Source: a virus. Taken from it: a stretch of 37,173 nucleotides of DNA. The notes under the pieces were generated by a model. That model did not search any database. It was not told the DNA's origin and worked only from the letters and a program-made list of their open reading frames with translations. This document shows positions 21,920 to 31,297 of the stretch, piece after piece. Position 1 is the first letter of the stretch. The number at the start of each line of letters is the position of its first letter. The translations under genes were made by a program, and so were the position numbers. The DNA lies in IMG/VR virus record IMGVR_UViG_3300037041_001644, positions 1 through 37,173 of that record, one strand, 5' to 3'.

Positions 21920-24218
21920 TGTTAGCGATAACGTAGTTGATAAATCTCTTTTTGTAAGAATAATACTTAGGAAGTATTCAACTTATCTTACTCATGCTTC
22001 AAATGTTAAAAAAATAAGTACTACCGAATTCATATCGGGAATTGAGTTTGATAAGGTTGAAGCTATTACTCCAGTAAGAAAAAATTCTCTTGCTGAAGTA
22101 ACTGCAAATGGACATTGGTACTGGGATAGGGATAATTTTCTAATCTATTTCTATTACGATAAAGCTTTGACATATGTTGTTTTGAAGATAGGTCTATTTG
22201 TGACGACTACTTTTGATGTACTTGGACCTTCTGAACCTGATTCAGCTACGGTTATTGATATGACTATATACGAGGGAAGAATGATAGAAACTTCCTTTGT
22301 TCAATCGTGCGAAGATGTTTTAAACGGCAAGCTAGGCATCAACTCAACTAACATCAACATCATAAATAATGATTCTCGCTATAACAAATATGCTGTAGAT
22401 GATGTTTCATTCAATAGTGCTGAAATAACTGTATGGGTAGTTCTTAATGAGTTTGAAAATAGGGCATTAATCTTTAAAGGTATATGCCAAAATGCAACAT
22501 TTAGTGGAAACAACTTAACACTGGATGTAATTGAATTCACAAAAGCACTTCAGCAAGAGGCTACTTTTGGAGATAGTGAAACATGGACAACTATCAATGC
22601 AACAAAATGGCCTGAATCGAAAGAGCAAGATAGAGGAAAATTTATTCCAATGTTTCTTTGCGGTGGTAGCAAAAAGACAGCTACCAAAACAAAGAATGCT
22701 CACTATCTAACTGATGGTACATTCAAGAAAAACTATGATTACTATGATGTAGATCAAGAAACTGATTTTAGTTTGAAATATGTTGGAACGGTTGACGATG
22801 ATATTACCTACTCGGATGGTAAAAAATATGTTGTTTGTCGTTGTCCTACTGGAGAATTCCTTCAAAATTTTCACTGGTATGGTGATAAATCAACAACTCC
22901 CATTTTGATTGATGCAATTGCGAATGCTGACATCACTGAAGTTAATTCGGCAAATTTAGGCGCTGGAGAAACAGAAGGATATAGGTATCCTGAATATAGC
23001 ATTGAAGCTAAAAGCACGAACATAAACCGCATTAAGTATCTCTATCCAGGAATGATGGTCTATTTAAGAGATACTACGGCTGAACCTGATACCTATGAAA
23101 ACATGATTGTAACGTTTGTGGATAACACTTCAAATAAATTTGGAGTGAGACACTATGCAGGAGCGAAAGATACAAGTGTAAAGATCACTAATCATAACTA
23201 CCAGCTTCACTATAGAGGCCCAACTGTTTACACCATAACAAACGGGGTTCCTTGTTACCTTGATTGGAAAAACTACTATTTCATGTTTGAAGCTACCGAT
23301 GGTGGTAACAACATGATTTATGCTGTGGTAACAAATCAACTTCAGTCAGAAAGCTACCAGTATTCAGCAAACAACGAGACTAAGACATTTAAGCTTTACA
23401 GTGATGATGCACCTTGGACGGCTGATGATGTACCAGACATGGAATATTTTTGCAGGTTTTTGAATTTTAAGGTTGTGTCTGATATGTCAACATACACGAT
23501 TGGAAAAGTTTTAAATATTGTTCCTAGACTTGTCAAAGAAATTACAACGGATTCTAATAGCGATACTTTAGTTGCTGGTAATAGCTATTATGATTTTTCT
23601 CAAAATATGGGATCAACTGAATATGTTGACATCATATCTCCAGACGGTAGTGAAAAAAAAGATACCTATTTAGACATAATTGAAAAAATACTAGCTTCTA
23701 GTATGGCTTTCATGTGTTTAAACGCCGATGGAAAGCTTGTTGTAAGAATGTTTGAGAGTGAGCCATATGGTAGCATCCTTCTAGAGCTAACCGAAGATGA
23801 TATTAAAGAAGGCTCGGTAATTTCAGATATCGATTTTACAGAGATAGCTAGCAGTATAACCGCTAACCCTGTCTATTCTCTAGATGCTTCCGTTTCTTCC
23901 ACAAGCGATAGAGTTAGAAGAATTTCAGGTGAAACTAAATTCAAGTATGACCATTACCTAAAGGCGAATTCAACTTATTCGGCTAGAGTAAAAAACAGGC
24001 TAGAATCATATAAGCTCTATCCAATTAAAAAATACTCTTTTACAATAATCAATAAAGGCTATGAACTAACTTTAGGTGATAGAATCAATATCAGGTTTGA
24101 TAACTCTGGTAAATGGCTTGGCACTGATACAACTAAGAACCTTTTTATTGTAAAGATAAATAAATCATTGTCAGGTGTACAGATAACAGCAATAGAAAAT
24201 AATTTTCCTACAATTTAA
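21906..24218 (+). CDS. Tail hub/baseplate protein
   Basis: The 770-residue product starts after AAAGGAC. Strand-rich domains predominate. An N-terminal part contains EFDKVEAITPVRKNSLAEVTANGHWYWDRDNFLIYFYYDK, and the middle has INIINNDSRYNKYAVDDVSFNSAEITVWVVL, in the manner of hub proteins. A late section (LDIIEKILASSMAFMCLNADGKLVVRMF) resembles the hub domain of lambda gpJ/T4 gp27-like proteins, and the end has YELTLGDRINIRFDNSGKWLGTD. It probably forms the central hub that contacts the cell surface and anchors fibres. The family is not certain. Confidence 0.6.
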   Translation: MTLTNVSDNVVDKSLFVRIILRKYSTYLTHASNVKKISTTEFISGIEFDKVEAITPVRKNSLAEVTANGHWYWDRDNFLIYFYYDKALTYVVLKIGLFVTTTFDVLGPSEPDSATVIDMTIYEGRMIETSFVQSCEDVLNGKLGINSTNINIINNDSRYNKYAVDDVSFNSAEITVWVVLNEFENRALIFKGICQNATFSGNNLTLDVIEFTKALQQEATFGDSETWTTINATKWPESKEQDRGKFIPMFLCGGSKKTATKTKNAHYLTDGTFKKNYDYYDVDQETDFSLKYVGTVDDDITYSDGKKYVVCRCPTGEFLQNFHWYGDKSTTPILIDAIANADITEVNSANLGAGETEGYRYPEYSIEAKSTNINRIKYLYPGMMVYLRDTTAEPDTYENMIVTFVDNTSNKFGVRHYAGAKDTSVKITNHNYQLHYRGPTVYTITNGVPCYLDWKNYYFMFEATDGGNNMIYAVVTNQLQSESYQYSANNETKTFKLYSDDAPWTADDVPDMEYFCRFLNFKVVSDMSTYTIGKVLNIVPRLVKEITTDSNSDTLVAGNSYYDFSQNMGSTEYVDIISPDGSEKKDTYLDIIEKILASSMAFMCLNADGKLVVRMFESEPYGSILLELTEDDIKEGSVISDIDFTEIASSITANPVYSLDASVSSTSDRVRRISGETKFKYDHYLKANSTYSARVKNRLESYKLYPIKKYSFTIINKGYELTLGDRINIRFDNSGKWLGTDTTKNLFIVKINKSLSGVQITAIENNFPTI

Positions 24219-24230
24219 GGATAAAATAAT

Positions 24231-26960
24231 ATGACTGGAAGAATTAGAGAGATAGTTTTTGATGAGGGTGTGGACGCTTCCGGTTCTGTGATAGAAGCGG
24301 CGAGTGTTGATTATGTTGATGGTAAGTTTGATCCAAAGCTTGAAACTTTTGAAGATGGAATTTGGCTTGATAACACTAGCGGACTTCCTACACTTGACCC
24401 TTGGCGAGCAGGTGTTATTGCTTATGATACAGTTACGGGATCGGCGGCTATCTCTACGACTTTCACAGATAAATGGTTAAAGGTAGGTAGAGAAAGTCAT
24501 GCGCTTGCTATTAACACGGCTGTAACAACAATCGATAATGGCAAGGCGGTTTATCTTTCCACGGCTAGTAGTTCGCTTCCCGTTGCAACGCTTGCAAACT
24601 GTACTGATGATTCAATTGGGTGGAAGTCAATAGGTATTTGTTCGGTTTCGGCTGGTATTACAACCGGTAATTCTGGACTTATTACAACTAGTGGACTTGT
24701 TACAGGGCTTAACACTAACGCTTTTACCGAAGGCGATTTACTCTATCTAGATACTGCTAGCGGTTCATTGACAAAAACACTTCCTAGCTATCTTTACAGG
24801 CATATCCTGGTTGGGATAGTTGTTGTTAAAAGCGCAACCGTAGGCCAAATATATGTGTCCGTTAAAGACTTGACGGATGAATTCGCTAAAGCAGGTTACC
24901 ATGTTGTTGATCCACATGGGTGGACTGAATACGATAACACTTATATGACTAGAGGTTGGAATACCGGGACAAGGGCTTTTACATTAACTCAGGTTGGAAC
25001 CTCTACACCATATTACTGCAAAGGAAAACTTAAATACTTAACCGGAAATAAAACCATAACTCTTTTAAATGTTTCCGGTCCTCATTTTATAGGGCTAAAT
25101 TGTACTACTGAATTACTAGAAGATTTGGGTGGAACACTTCCAGTAAGTCAAGGTGTAAGCACACACATACTGGTTGAATTTGCATATGTTGATGCATCGG
25201 GATTAATTCTTTTTTATGCGAATGAAAGACACACAACAAAGTTTCCAAAAAGAGTTTGGATTTATAACCATCTTTATCTTTCTACTCAGTATAAAACAGG
25301 TATTACACCGACAATGGTGTCAATTGACGGTAATGGTACAAGCATTGATCATGCTAGGTTTACAACTACAGCCGGTTCAATACAGGATGAAGATATTGAA
25401 ATCGCAATTGCAAAAAAAGACGCTATCGATCAAGCATATCTTTACTACTACAATGGAACAACATGGACTTGGGTTAACGGAAACAACGGTACCGGTGTTA
25501 TAAACACGGGATCGGGTAGAGCGGCTTATAACAATATCGCTAGTGGACTAGCCGAGTGTAACAGCGGTTATCATGTACTAAGCCATGTTTTTGCTTCTAA
25601 TGATGGTACGGTTATAGTGATAATCGGGCAAGCGCAATACAATACAGCAAATCAAGCAAAACTAGCGGCGTCAAGTGAGATATCAACAATCATCACCGCC
25701 GGACTTCCAATGCCTGAATTTAGGGCAATTTGTACATTTATTAACCTAACCGCAACAACCTACTCTAACGCCGTTAAATCGGCTATTGTAAGTGTTGATA
25801 CAGGTATCCCTTTTATAGATTGGCGCAAAACCGCACTAAATCCGGTAGCTGGTACTAGTGCTTCAAATCACAACTCTCTTACTTCTTTGCAAGGTGGACA
25901 AGCCGGTGAATACTATCACCTAACGGCGGCTGATTATGGAAACATTGTTGCAAAAATATTTCCAGGCGGCGCGGCTAGTGACGCAGGTTCAAAATTTATT
26001 TATCCGACAAAAACATCATCAAGTGGTTTAACACCTACGATTGGTACGGGTTATTATAACTCTACTAGCAAAAAGCTTGAAATAGCCGATGGTTCTTCTT
26101 TTAAAGAAGTGGGTGGCGGTTTAGCTGTAACGGTTTTAGATGCACCGGCTTTAACTGGTGTTAACTTAGAATCAGGTAAACATTATATTGTTACTGGTTT
26201 GACCGGCGATACTACGCTTAATCTTCCGCAAATGGCTTTAGGTTCAAGTATAAGGATAGGAGTTTTTAACAACCTAGCAAGCGGCTATAGGGTAACACTA
26301 GCAGCATATGCAGGGGATGCAATCGGCTATGATTCAACTACAACTCATACTTCAGCAAAGATTGTTTATGCTGATGATTGGACTGAAGTAAGCGCGCGTA
26401 CTACGTATTGGATGGCTGAATGCTCGGCTAGTCCGCTAAATGGAACTTTTTCGGGAGCCATAACATTTACAGGACCGGTTACTCCAAGTGGGGGAATTGT
26501 AGGGAAGACGGACGGCGTGGCTGTGGCGGCTGGTATTGTAGGGGAAATAAAACAGTCTCCGACACAAACTCTGCGAAGCGGAGCGATAACCCTATCTTCA
26601 CTTACTGCAGCGGACGTAGCAACGCTTACCTTGGGTGCAGGCGTGTGGATGGTTTATGGCTCAGGTGGGATGGTTTGTACATCTCCTTCTGCTTATAAAT
26701 ACGTTAACTTTTCTATTTCCGGAACTGCCAACACTGTACCTGCAGCCGACACAGAAGGAGTTCCGACCAACGGGGAAATAATATCAATACTGTCCTCAGC
26801 ATCTAACAGTATAGCGGCTAACTATTCAGTGGATGTAATATGTCCACCAATACCTATCAGGACAAACTCCAACGTCACATTTCATCTAGTTGCGTTTTGC
26901 GAATTTACAGGTGGTACTATGAAGGGTTTTGGGACTTTGTATGCAGTGAGGATTGCCTAA
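24231..26960 (+). CDS. Tail fibre / receptor-binding protein
   Basis: This 909-residue protein has an N-terminal phage attachment part (RIREIVFDEGVDASGSVIEAASVDYVDGKFDPK), then Thr/Ser/Gly-rich beta repeats. A middle domain includes HGWTEYDNTYMTRGWNTGTRAFTL and a decorated region. The last ~160 residues (from about 26480) form a module, GIVGEIKQSPTQ...LTLGAGVWMVYGSGG, that occurs at fibre ends of many unrelated phages. That end is more GC-rich than the rest, which suggests it was exchanged between phages. AAGGAT precedes the ATG. It is expected to bind the host receptor. Confidence 0.75.
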   Translation: MTGRIREIVFDEGVDASGSVIEAASVDYVDGKFDPKLETFEDGIWLDNTSGLPTLDPWRAGVIAYDTVTGSAAISTTFTDKWLKVGRESHALAINTAVTTIDNGKAVYLSTASSSLPVATLANCTDDSIGWKSIGICSVSAGITTGNSGLITTSGLVTGLNTNAFTEGDLLYLDTASGSLTKTLPSYLYRHILVGIVVVKSATVGQIYVSVKDLTDEFAKAGYHVVDPHGWTEYDNTYMTRGWNTGTRAFTLTQVGTSTPYYCKGKLKYLTGNKTITLLNVSGPHFIGLNCTTELLEDLGGTLPVSQGVSTHILVEFAYVDASGLILFYANERHTTKFPKRVWIYNHLYLSTQYKTGITPTMVSIDGNGTSIDHARFTTTAGSIQDEDIEIAIAKKDAIDQAYLYYYNGTTWTWVNGNNGTGVINTGSGRAAYNNIASGLAECNSGYHVLSHVFASNDGTVIVIIGQAQYNTANQAKLAASSEISTIITAGLPMPEFRAICTFINLTATTYSNAVKSAIVSVDTGIPFIDWRKTALNPVAGTSASNHNSLTSLQGGQAGEYYHLTAADYGNIVAKIFPGGAASDAGSKFIYPTKTSSSGLTPTIGTGYYNSTSKKLEIADGSSFKEVGGGLAVTVLDAPALTGVNLESGKHYIVTGLTGDTTLNLPQMALGSSIRIGVFNNLASGYRVTLAAYAGDAIGYDSTTTHTSAKIVYADDWTEVSARTTYWMAECSASPLNGTFSGAITFTGPVTPSGGIVGKTDGVAVAAGIVGEIKQSPTQTLRSGAITLSSLTAADVATLTLGAGVWMVYGSGGMVCTSPSAYKYVNFSISGTANTVPAADTEGVPTNGEIISILSSASNSIAANYSVDVICPPIPIRTNSNVTFHLVAFCEFTGGTMKGFGTLYAVRIA

Positions 26961-26991
26961 TGAAACAAACTAATACCGGAGGATTCAATAT

Positions 26992-28143
26992 ATGACCACG
27001 ACAGCAAACATAGGCATTCGAAGCGGCAACACGGTAATACCGTATGCTCCTGGAAGCATGATGCCAGCGGGTACGGTGATATCATATACAGGGACTTTGA
27101 CAAATTTTACAACAACATCACCGGCAGAAGGAACTATAAATCTAATTCATAAAAATGGCTGGGCTTTATGTAATGGAGCTATTTTAGAAAAAGCAAGTTA
27201 TGTAGATTTAACGACTAGACTTGGTACAACATGGAATTCATGTTCTGAAACTTTAACCGGCGCGGCAATGGCAGCTATATCCAATGCAACACTTAATTTT
27301 AGAATACCAAATTTGCAAGGGGTGTTTTTAAGGGGTGTTGCGGACTATGCTGGAACCAATGCTTATAATACTGCAAATGATGTTGCACTTGGTATCTATA
27401 AACCGGACCAATCTCAGGGGCATATTCACGGTATTAGTCAATATTATGCTACATTCCAGACAGGTTCAGCGGCTAACGTACTAGGGACAGGTGCCGCATC
27501 AATTAATCAATCCACCATAGGCGTACCTACGGATGATGGAACTAATGGTACTCCACGAACAGGGTTCGAAACCGCTCCAAAACAGGTTGGTATTTATTAT
27601 TTAGTAAAACTCTACGACAACCTTGCTGCGGCAGATGTTTACATTCCACCGGCTAGTGCTAGTGTTGACGGGATTGTGGATAGATCGGCGCAAACTTTTG
27701 CAGGGGTTAAGACGTTTAATGCAGGTATTTCTCTTCCTACTTCCGGTGGTACTGCTAGTAATTTAGATTACTATGAGACGGGGACTTTTCCGGCTAATTT
27801 TAATGTTGGGCTAAGCACTAATTCAAACGTAATTACAGTATCTTTTGTACGGGTTGGGAAAGCGGTAACTTTGTATATCCCACAGCTAATAACAACAGCA
27901 ACAGCTACGGTAGCGACATCTTCAACAGCAACAGGGACCATACCCACTAGGTTATTACCTGCTCTGATTCACAGAAATTATAACTTAACAACATTCAATA
28001 ACAACACTCCAGATGAAAATGTTCGTACTTACCTATTAATTTATGCAACAGGAGTACTAGAAGCGGTGAGGACTTCAAATTGGACTTCGGGGACGGGTAA
28101 TTGTGGGTTTTACGGTACAATGATTAGTTACATGATTGCGTGA
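26992..28143 (+). CDS. Tail collar/fibre protein
   Basis: The 383-residue product follows GGAGG. Residues ~24-120 match the phage tail collar domain: MMPAGTVISYTG, GWALCNGAILEKASYVDLTTRLGTTW and LNFRIPNLQGVFLRGV. That domain begins the short tail fibre tips of T4 gp12 and many other phages. A variable Ser/Thr/Ala-rich part (about 130-260) and a beta-rich C-terminal domain (SFVRVGKAVTLYIPQLI) follow. Together with the preceding gene it forms the adsorption apparatus. The reading frame is intact. Confidence 0.82.
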   Translation: MTTTANIGIRSGNTVIPYAPGSMMPAGTVISYTGTLTNFTTTSPAEGTINLIHKNGWALCNGAILEKASYVDLTTRLGTTWNSCSETLTGAAMAAISNATLNFRIPNLQGVFLRGVADYAGTNAYNTANDVALGIYKPDQSQGHIHGISQYYATFQTGSAANVLGTGAASINQSTIGVPTDDGTNGTPRTGFETAPKQVGIYYLVKLYDNLAAADVYIPPASASVDGIVDRSAQTFAGVKTFNAGISLPTSGGTASNLDYYETGTFPANFNVGLSTNSNVITVSFVRVGKAVTLYIPQLITTATATVATSSTATGTIPTRLLPALIHRNYNLTTFNNNTPDENVRTYLLIYATGVLEAVRTSNWTSGTGNCGFYGTMISYMIA

Positions 28144-28182
28144 TGATAACCTAATGGAAAACGCAATCGAAGATTACATAAA

Positions 28183-28545
28183 ATGATAAAAATAACGGAA
28201 GGACTAGCTTCAAAAGGCGGCCATTGTCCAGTGTGTGGCCGTTTCTTCCGTCCTAATGGAGTAGGACCACAAAGCTATGAAACTCTCTCTAGTGTTTTGA
28301 ATTGGCTTCCTAGCTCTAGTATTTTGAGATATGGAGCTAACTTTCATGACTGGTATTTTCATTTAGGAAGTAATTGGGGAACACAAGAATACGCTGATAA
28401 AATCATGTTCGAGTTAAACGAAAAAGAGATAAAAAGGAGATGCAAGTGGTTTAATTCGTGGTATTACAGGTTAGCGAACAAAAGGAATTATTTATTTGTT
28501 AGGGAGTTTGGGCATAATTATTGGGATAAAGACGGGTGTAAATGA
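28183..28545 (+). CDS. Hypothetical protein with CxxC and HDW motifs
   Basis: This 120-residue protein has a CPVC knuckle (Cys15-Cys18). The later part, with YGANFHDWYFHLG (His55, Asp56) and YADKIMFELN (Asp72), recalls phage proteins of the DUF1353/phospholipase-like type, where HDW lies before an AD helix. Many aromatic and basic residues follow. No ribosome site is clear before ATG 28183. A ten-codon reading frame (28154-28186) ending in an ATGA overlap could couple translation. Its stop overlaps the next gene. The enzymatic role is only a possibility. Confidence 0.6.
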   Translation: MIKITEGLASKGGHCPVCGRFFRPNGVGPQSYETLSSVLNWLPSSSILRYGANFHDWYFHLGSNWGTQEYADKIMFELNEKEIKRRCKWFNSWYYRLANKRNYLFVREFGHNYWDKDGCK

Positions 28546-28757
28546 AAAAGCTTTTTACTTATAATTGCTATATCTGCAAGAAAACAGAGACTATTAGAGT
28601 TAAAAACAATCAAGAATATACGCAAAATTCTACTAGGTGTTGTTATGAATGTAGGGATAGGTTTTTTCGGCCATATATTGATTACATAAATAGACACATG
28701 GGTGGTGGTACAACGATTGTTATAGAGAAAGACGATTTAGTAGATAGCAAAAAATAA
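28542..28757 (+). CDS. Small zinc-knuckle protein
   Basis: The 71-residue protein starts in an ATGA overlap with the previous gene. It has CYIC (about residues 9-12) and CCYEC (33-37), which could form a four-cysteine zinc site, then a basic segment RDRFFRPYIDYINRHMGGG and a short acidic tail. It is probably cotranslated with the CxxC/HDW protein before it. Function unknown; a DNA- or RNA-binding role is possible from the zinc site only. Confidence 0.62.
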   Translation: MKKLFTYNCYICKKTETIRVKNNQEYTQNSTRCCYECRDRFFRPYIDYINRHMGGGTTIVIEKDDLVDSKK

Positions 28758-28835
28758 TGATTGCTTTTTGTTTTTCGGTGTATTACAAAGAAACTTCTTA
28801 GAACTAAGATAGAAATATCTGAAAATAAGACATAT

Positions 28836-28877
28836 AATCCCGGTACGATCAACCTCAGAATTGATTTTGCCGGGATT
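28836..28877 (+). terminator. Two-tier hairpin, likely terminator
   Basis: AATCCCGG (28836-28843) pairs perfectly with CCGGGATT (28870-28877). An inner ATCAA (28848-28852) pairs with TTGAT (28861-28865). TT then G follows, so the uridine run is short. It lies after the small zinc protein and before the gene at 28906. It could be a terminator with partial read-through or a structured leader. Confidence 0.5.
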
Positions 28878-28905
28878 TTGTGCGTTTAAACAAGGAAAAA
28901 AAATT

Positions 28906-29274
28906 ATGGCATTAGATACTCTAAGAGATGTGAAAGTTATTGGCGGTTTTGAAGTTGTTAGGGAAAAACCTTTCGATATGGATTGGAATATTTTTGACCA
29001 ACTACGGAAAGAAAAACCAATTTTTATCACCGATAGTCAAAACATGATCAGTTTTAGAATTCAAGACGGACCAATCAAAGAAGTAGGCGTCAATGGTTGT
29101 CAAGTTGATACCATGATTGAAGTTGCAAAGCTTATAATTGAAGGTCTTAATAAAAAATTTCCGTGTATTGAAAACGCAATGATGATTCATAGGCTTGGTG
29201 AAGCTTTAGATTGGTCAGAAGAAAGAAAGCGGAATAGAGAAAAAAGGCAGGTTGAAGGAACCAGCCAAATTTAA
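28906..29274 (+). CDS. Hypothetical alpha/beta protein
   Basis: The 122-residue product starts at ATG 28906 after AAGGAAAA. It has an N-terminal strand part (LRDVKVIGGFEVVREKPFD), a strand pair (FITDSQNMISFRIQDGPIKEVGVNG) and helices (IEVAKLIIEGLNKKFP, MIHRLGEALDWSEERKRNREKRQ) ending in a basic tail. This looks like a compact cytoplasmic protein. It converges on the metalloprotease gene with the two stop codons side by side. No family recognised. Confidence 0.62.
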   Translation: MALDTLRDVKVIGGFEVVREKPFDMDWNIFDQLRKEKPIFITDSQNMISFRIQDGPIKEVGVNGCQVDTMIEVAKLIIEGLNKKFPCIENAMMIHRLGEALDWSEERKRNREKRQVEGTSQI

Positions 29275-30156
29275 CTATTTAGCAAACCAGCACTTAGGGC
29301 GGTTATCACAAGATACCGCTTTCATCTCTACTGAGTTTCTTGGGATCTTGCTATCGCTCCATTCCTCATTTGGACACATTGTTCCGGCTAAATAGCTGTC
29401 TAATCTGCACTGCGCTTTCGGGTGGGAATCCGCTGTTTTCTTAACGATGGTTTTGTCTGGAGTAGAGTAGCTCGGAAGCTTTTCTTTGTTCAAATCAGCT
29501 AGAACTTTTCCAAGAGATAGACCAGCGTCTAGTGTCATTTGACAAACTTGCTTGTCGATTAAAAATAGTGAGCTACATGTTGACGGTTGTGGCTGTGGGT
29601 TAGGCTTTTTATTTTTCCATAGTCCATTACCAATGAACCAAATTGGAGAAGCCGGATCAAACATTTTTCGGGCGCAAGAGATAGCAGCAAAGTAATCGCT
29701 GTTACCTTCGTTTGACATTTTTTGACCCTGGTAAAATGGGTATCCACCAATGTGGTGACCGATTTCATGACACGCTACCATAGCAAAACCTTCCTTGGTC
29801 ATATATGGATGTTTCGCTAGTCCTCCAAAGAATCTTACTTGCCAGTTTTTTCCATCTTGATTGGCATAAGCGTTAACCGTATCATCGGAGTAATCACCTT
29901 CCACGCTCAAAGTTGCTCCAAAGTTTTCAAAGATCGGGGTATAGATTTCTCTGATTGCTTCTAGTACATCCTCAAAATCTTGTTCCGTGACATTACCAGC
30001 GGCAAAGTAATTTTTTGGTGAATACGTGTTTTCTGGTAAAAATGACGCATAAGAAATAACTTCTCTGGAATCATCTTTTTCAAAAGATTTGTTGAGTGGT
30101 TCAGCCGAACATGAAAACGCAGACGCAAGGACACAAAAAAGCGCGATTCTTTTCAT
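29275..30156 (-). CDS. Secreted zinc metalloprotease-like protein
   Basis: This 293-residue protein, read leftwards, starts with a signal peptide (MKRIALFCVLASAFSCSAEP). The SAFSC end could be a weak lipobox, but the A-F-S-C residues are not canonical. The zinc site is ACHEIGHHIGGYP (HExxH at residues 130-134), with a possible third ligand in MSNEGNSDYFAAISCARKMF (Glu150 or Asp154). This gluzincin-like layout is typical of periplasmic or secreted proteases. The C-terminal third is a cysteine-rich domain (Cys at ~193, 205, 248, 259, 279, 288) likely held by disulfides. Carried by a phage, it is a likely accessory (moron) gene acting on the host envelope. AGAGGAAT precedes the start. Confidence 0.78.
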   Translation of the reverse strand: MKRIALFCVLASAFSCSAEPLNKSFEKDDSREVISYASFLPENTYSPKNYFAAGNVTEQDFEDVLEAIREIYTPIFENFGATLSVEGDYSDDTVNAYANQDGKNWQVRFFGGLAKHPYMTKEGFAMVACHEIGHHIGGYPFYQGQKMSNEGNSDYFAAISCARKMFDPASPIWFIGNGLWKNKKPNPQPQPSTCSSLFLIDKQVCQMTLDAGLSLGKVLADLNKEKLPSYSTPDKTIVKKTADSHPKAQCRLDSYLAGTMCPNEEWSDSKIPRNSVEMKAVSCDNRPKCWFAK

Positions 30157-30277
30157 TATGAATTCCTCTCTCCCTTTAATTTTTATGCATGAATAAAATA
30201 TATCATGAACGCTTGTGTTGTTGTTAGGTATTGTTTTAAAATTAAAGTTGACCTGTTAACTTAAGAGAGGCGTCTTT

Positions 30278-30571
30278 ATGAGTGACCAAGCGATAATTGC
30301 TTTAGTGTGCGCGGTAGCGGCTGGAATTGGATCACTCGTCTATTTTTTAATGGGAAATATCAAGTCCGCTTTAGAAGATGCAACAGATGATATGATTAGA
30401 AAAATAGAGAAATTCGTTGATGAACTAGCCAAGGTTAAAGAAAATGTTGCGGTAAAATCCACAATGCTCGATTATATGCAAACAGAAATAGAAGGCATCA
30501 AGAGGCATTGCTATCAATGCGAACAGAGAAACTCCAATAACAATAAAAAGGATTATAAGCATGAATCATAA
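30278..30571 (+). CDS. Membrane-anchored coiled-coil protein
   Basis: The product has 97 residues starting after GAGAGG. An N-terminal transmembrane helix (IIALVCAVAAGIGSLVYFLMG, about residues 5-25) is followed by a charged helix with coiled-coil spacing (DDMIRKIEKFVDELAKVKENV) and a CYQC pair near residues 83-86. Small membrane-plus-coiled-coil proteins near the end of a structural module are often lysis or hemolysin XhlA-like proteins. The order here (membrane helix first) differs from XhlA. No lysis function is shown. It overlaps the next gene by 11 bases. Confidence 0.6.
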   Translation: MSDQAIIALVCAVAAGIGSLVYFLMGNIKSALEDATDDMIRKIEKFVDELAKVKENVAVKSTMLDYMQTEIEGIKRHCYQCEQRNSNNNKKDYKHES

Positions 30572-31148
30572 AACCATTAATTTATTCGGCTCAACTTACT
30601 TTGCAGAAACTTCTTCGGAAGCTGTAGATGTAACTCATTATACAGGCGCTTCTGTTCACATTGTTTATGACAATACTACTCCAGCAGCTAAAGCTTTTAC
30701 GGCGGCTGTAACTGATATCTGCACTTCAGTAGCACATGGTTTCACAACTGGTTGTGAGGTAATTGTATCAAGCGATGGTACTCTACCAGCCGGTTTGTCT
30801 GGTACTCCAACAAAATATTATGTGATAGTTGGAACGGCTGATACCTTTGCTTTGTCTGATTCAAGAGCACATGCACTAGCAGGAACGGACATAGTTAATA
30901 TCGGTGATTCTGGAACGGGAACACATACTATCACCGCAACGGTTTTATCTGTGGCTTCTGTGAAACTTCAGTATTCAAACGATGGTGTTAATTGGGATGA
31001 TATCGCTAGCCAAACCGGAAACATTACGGCTGATGGTAACAAGCTTTTTAACCTGTCTGGATGCTATTATAAGTACATCAAAGCTGTTTTAGCTATCGGT
31101 ACGGGACAGCTTGCCGTTACTGGAAAAGTAATGCTAAAAAGCGAGTAA
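30561..31148 (+). CDS. Beta-rich virion-like protein
   Basis: The 195-residue product starts after AAAAAGGA. The middle part (about residues 42-130), with AAVTDICTSVAHGFTTGCEVIVSS, GTLPAGLSGTPTKYYVIVGTADTFALSDS and GDSGTGTHTITAT, is a domain found in many phage structural proteins. It appears here as an insertion between strands that continue as SVKLQYSNDGVNWDD and KYIKAVLAIGTGQLAVTGKVML. It probably is part of the virion surface or tail. It is followed by a long inverted repeat, then the minus-strand block. Confidence 0.65.
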   Translation: MNHKTINLFGSTYFAETSSEAVDVTHYTGASVHIVYDNTTPAAKAFTAAVTDICTSVAHGFTTGCEVIVSSDGTLPAGLSGTPTKYYVIVGTADTFALSDSRAHALAGTDIVNIGDSGTGTHTITATVLSVASVKLQYSNDGVNWDDIASQTGNITADGNKLFNLSGCYYKYIKAVLAIGTGQLAVTGKVMLKSE

Positions 31149-31164
31149 AAAAATAGAGCTTGAA

Positions 31165-31246
31165 TTCGCCTGATTTATGCAGAATAATAAGATATGCACT
31201 TAAATTTTGGTAGGTTTTCGTAGCGGATTTGGGAAAATCAGGCGAA
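31165..31246. repeat. Long inverted repeat, 12-bp arms
   Basis: TTCGCCTGATTT (31165-31176) is perfectly complementary to AAATCAGGCGAA (31235-31246), with 58 bases between and CTTTTT after the second arm. It lies between two converging genes. A bidirectional terminator is the simplest role; a small RNA or a protein-binding site is possible. Confidence 0.6.
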
Positions 31247-31297
31247 CTTTTTAGCTTATAGAATCTATATTTTTTAAGGTAATTTTACAAGATTAAA

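Noticed and set aside
29533-29544. TGTCATTTGACA palindrome resembling half of the P1/P2 operators.
   Set aside because: It lies inside the metalloprotease coding sequence, lacks the CATG end and has no promoter near it.
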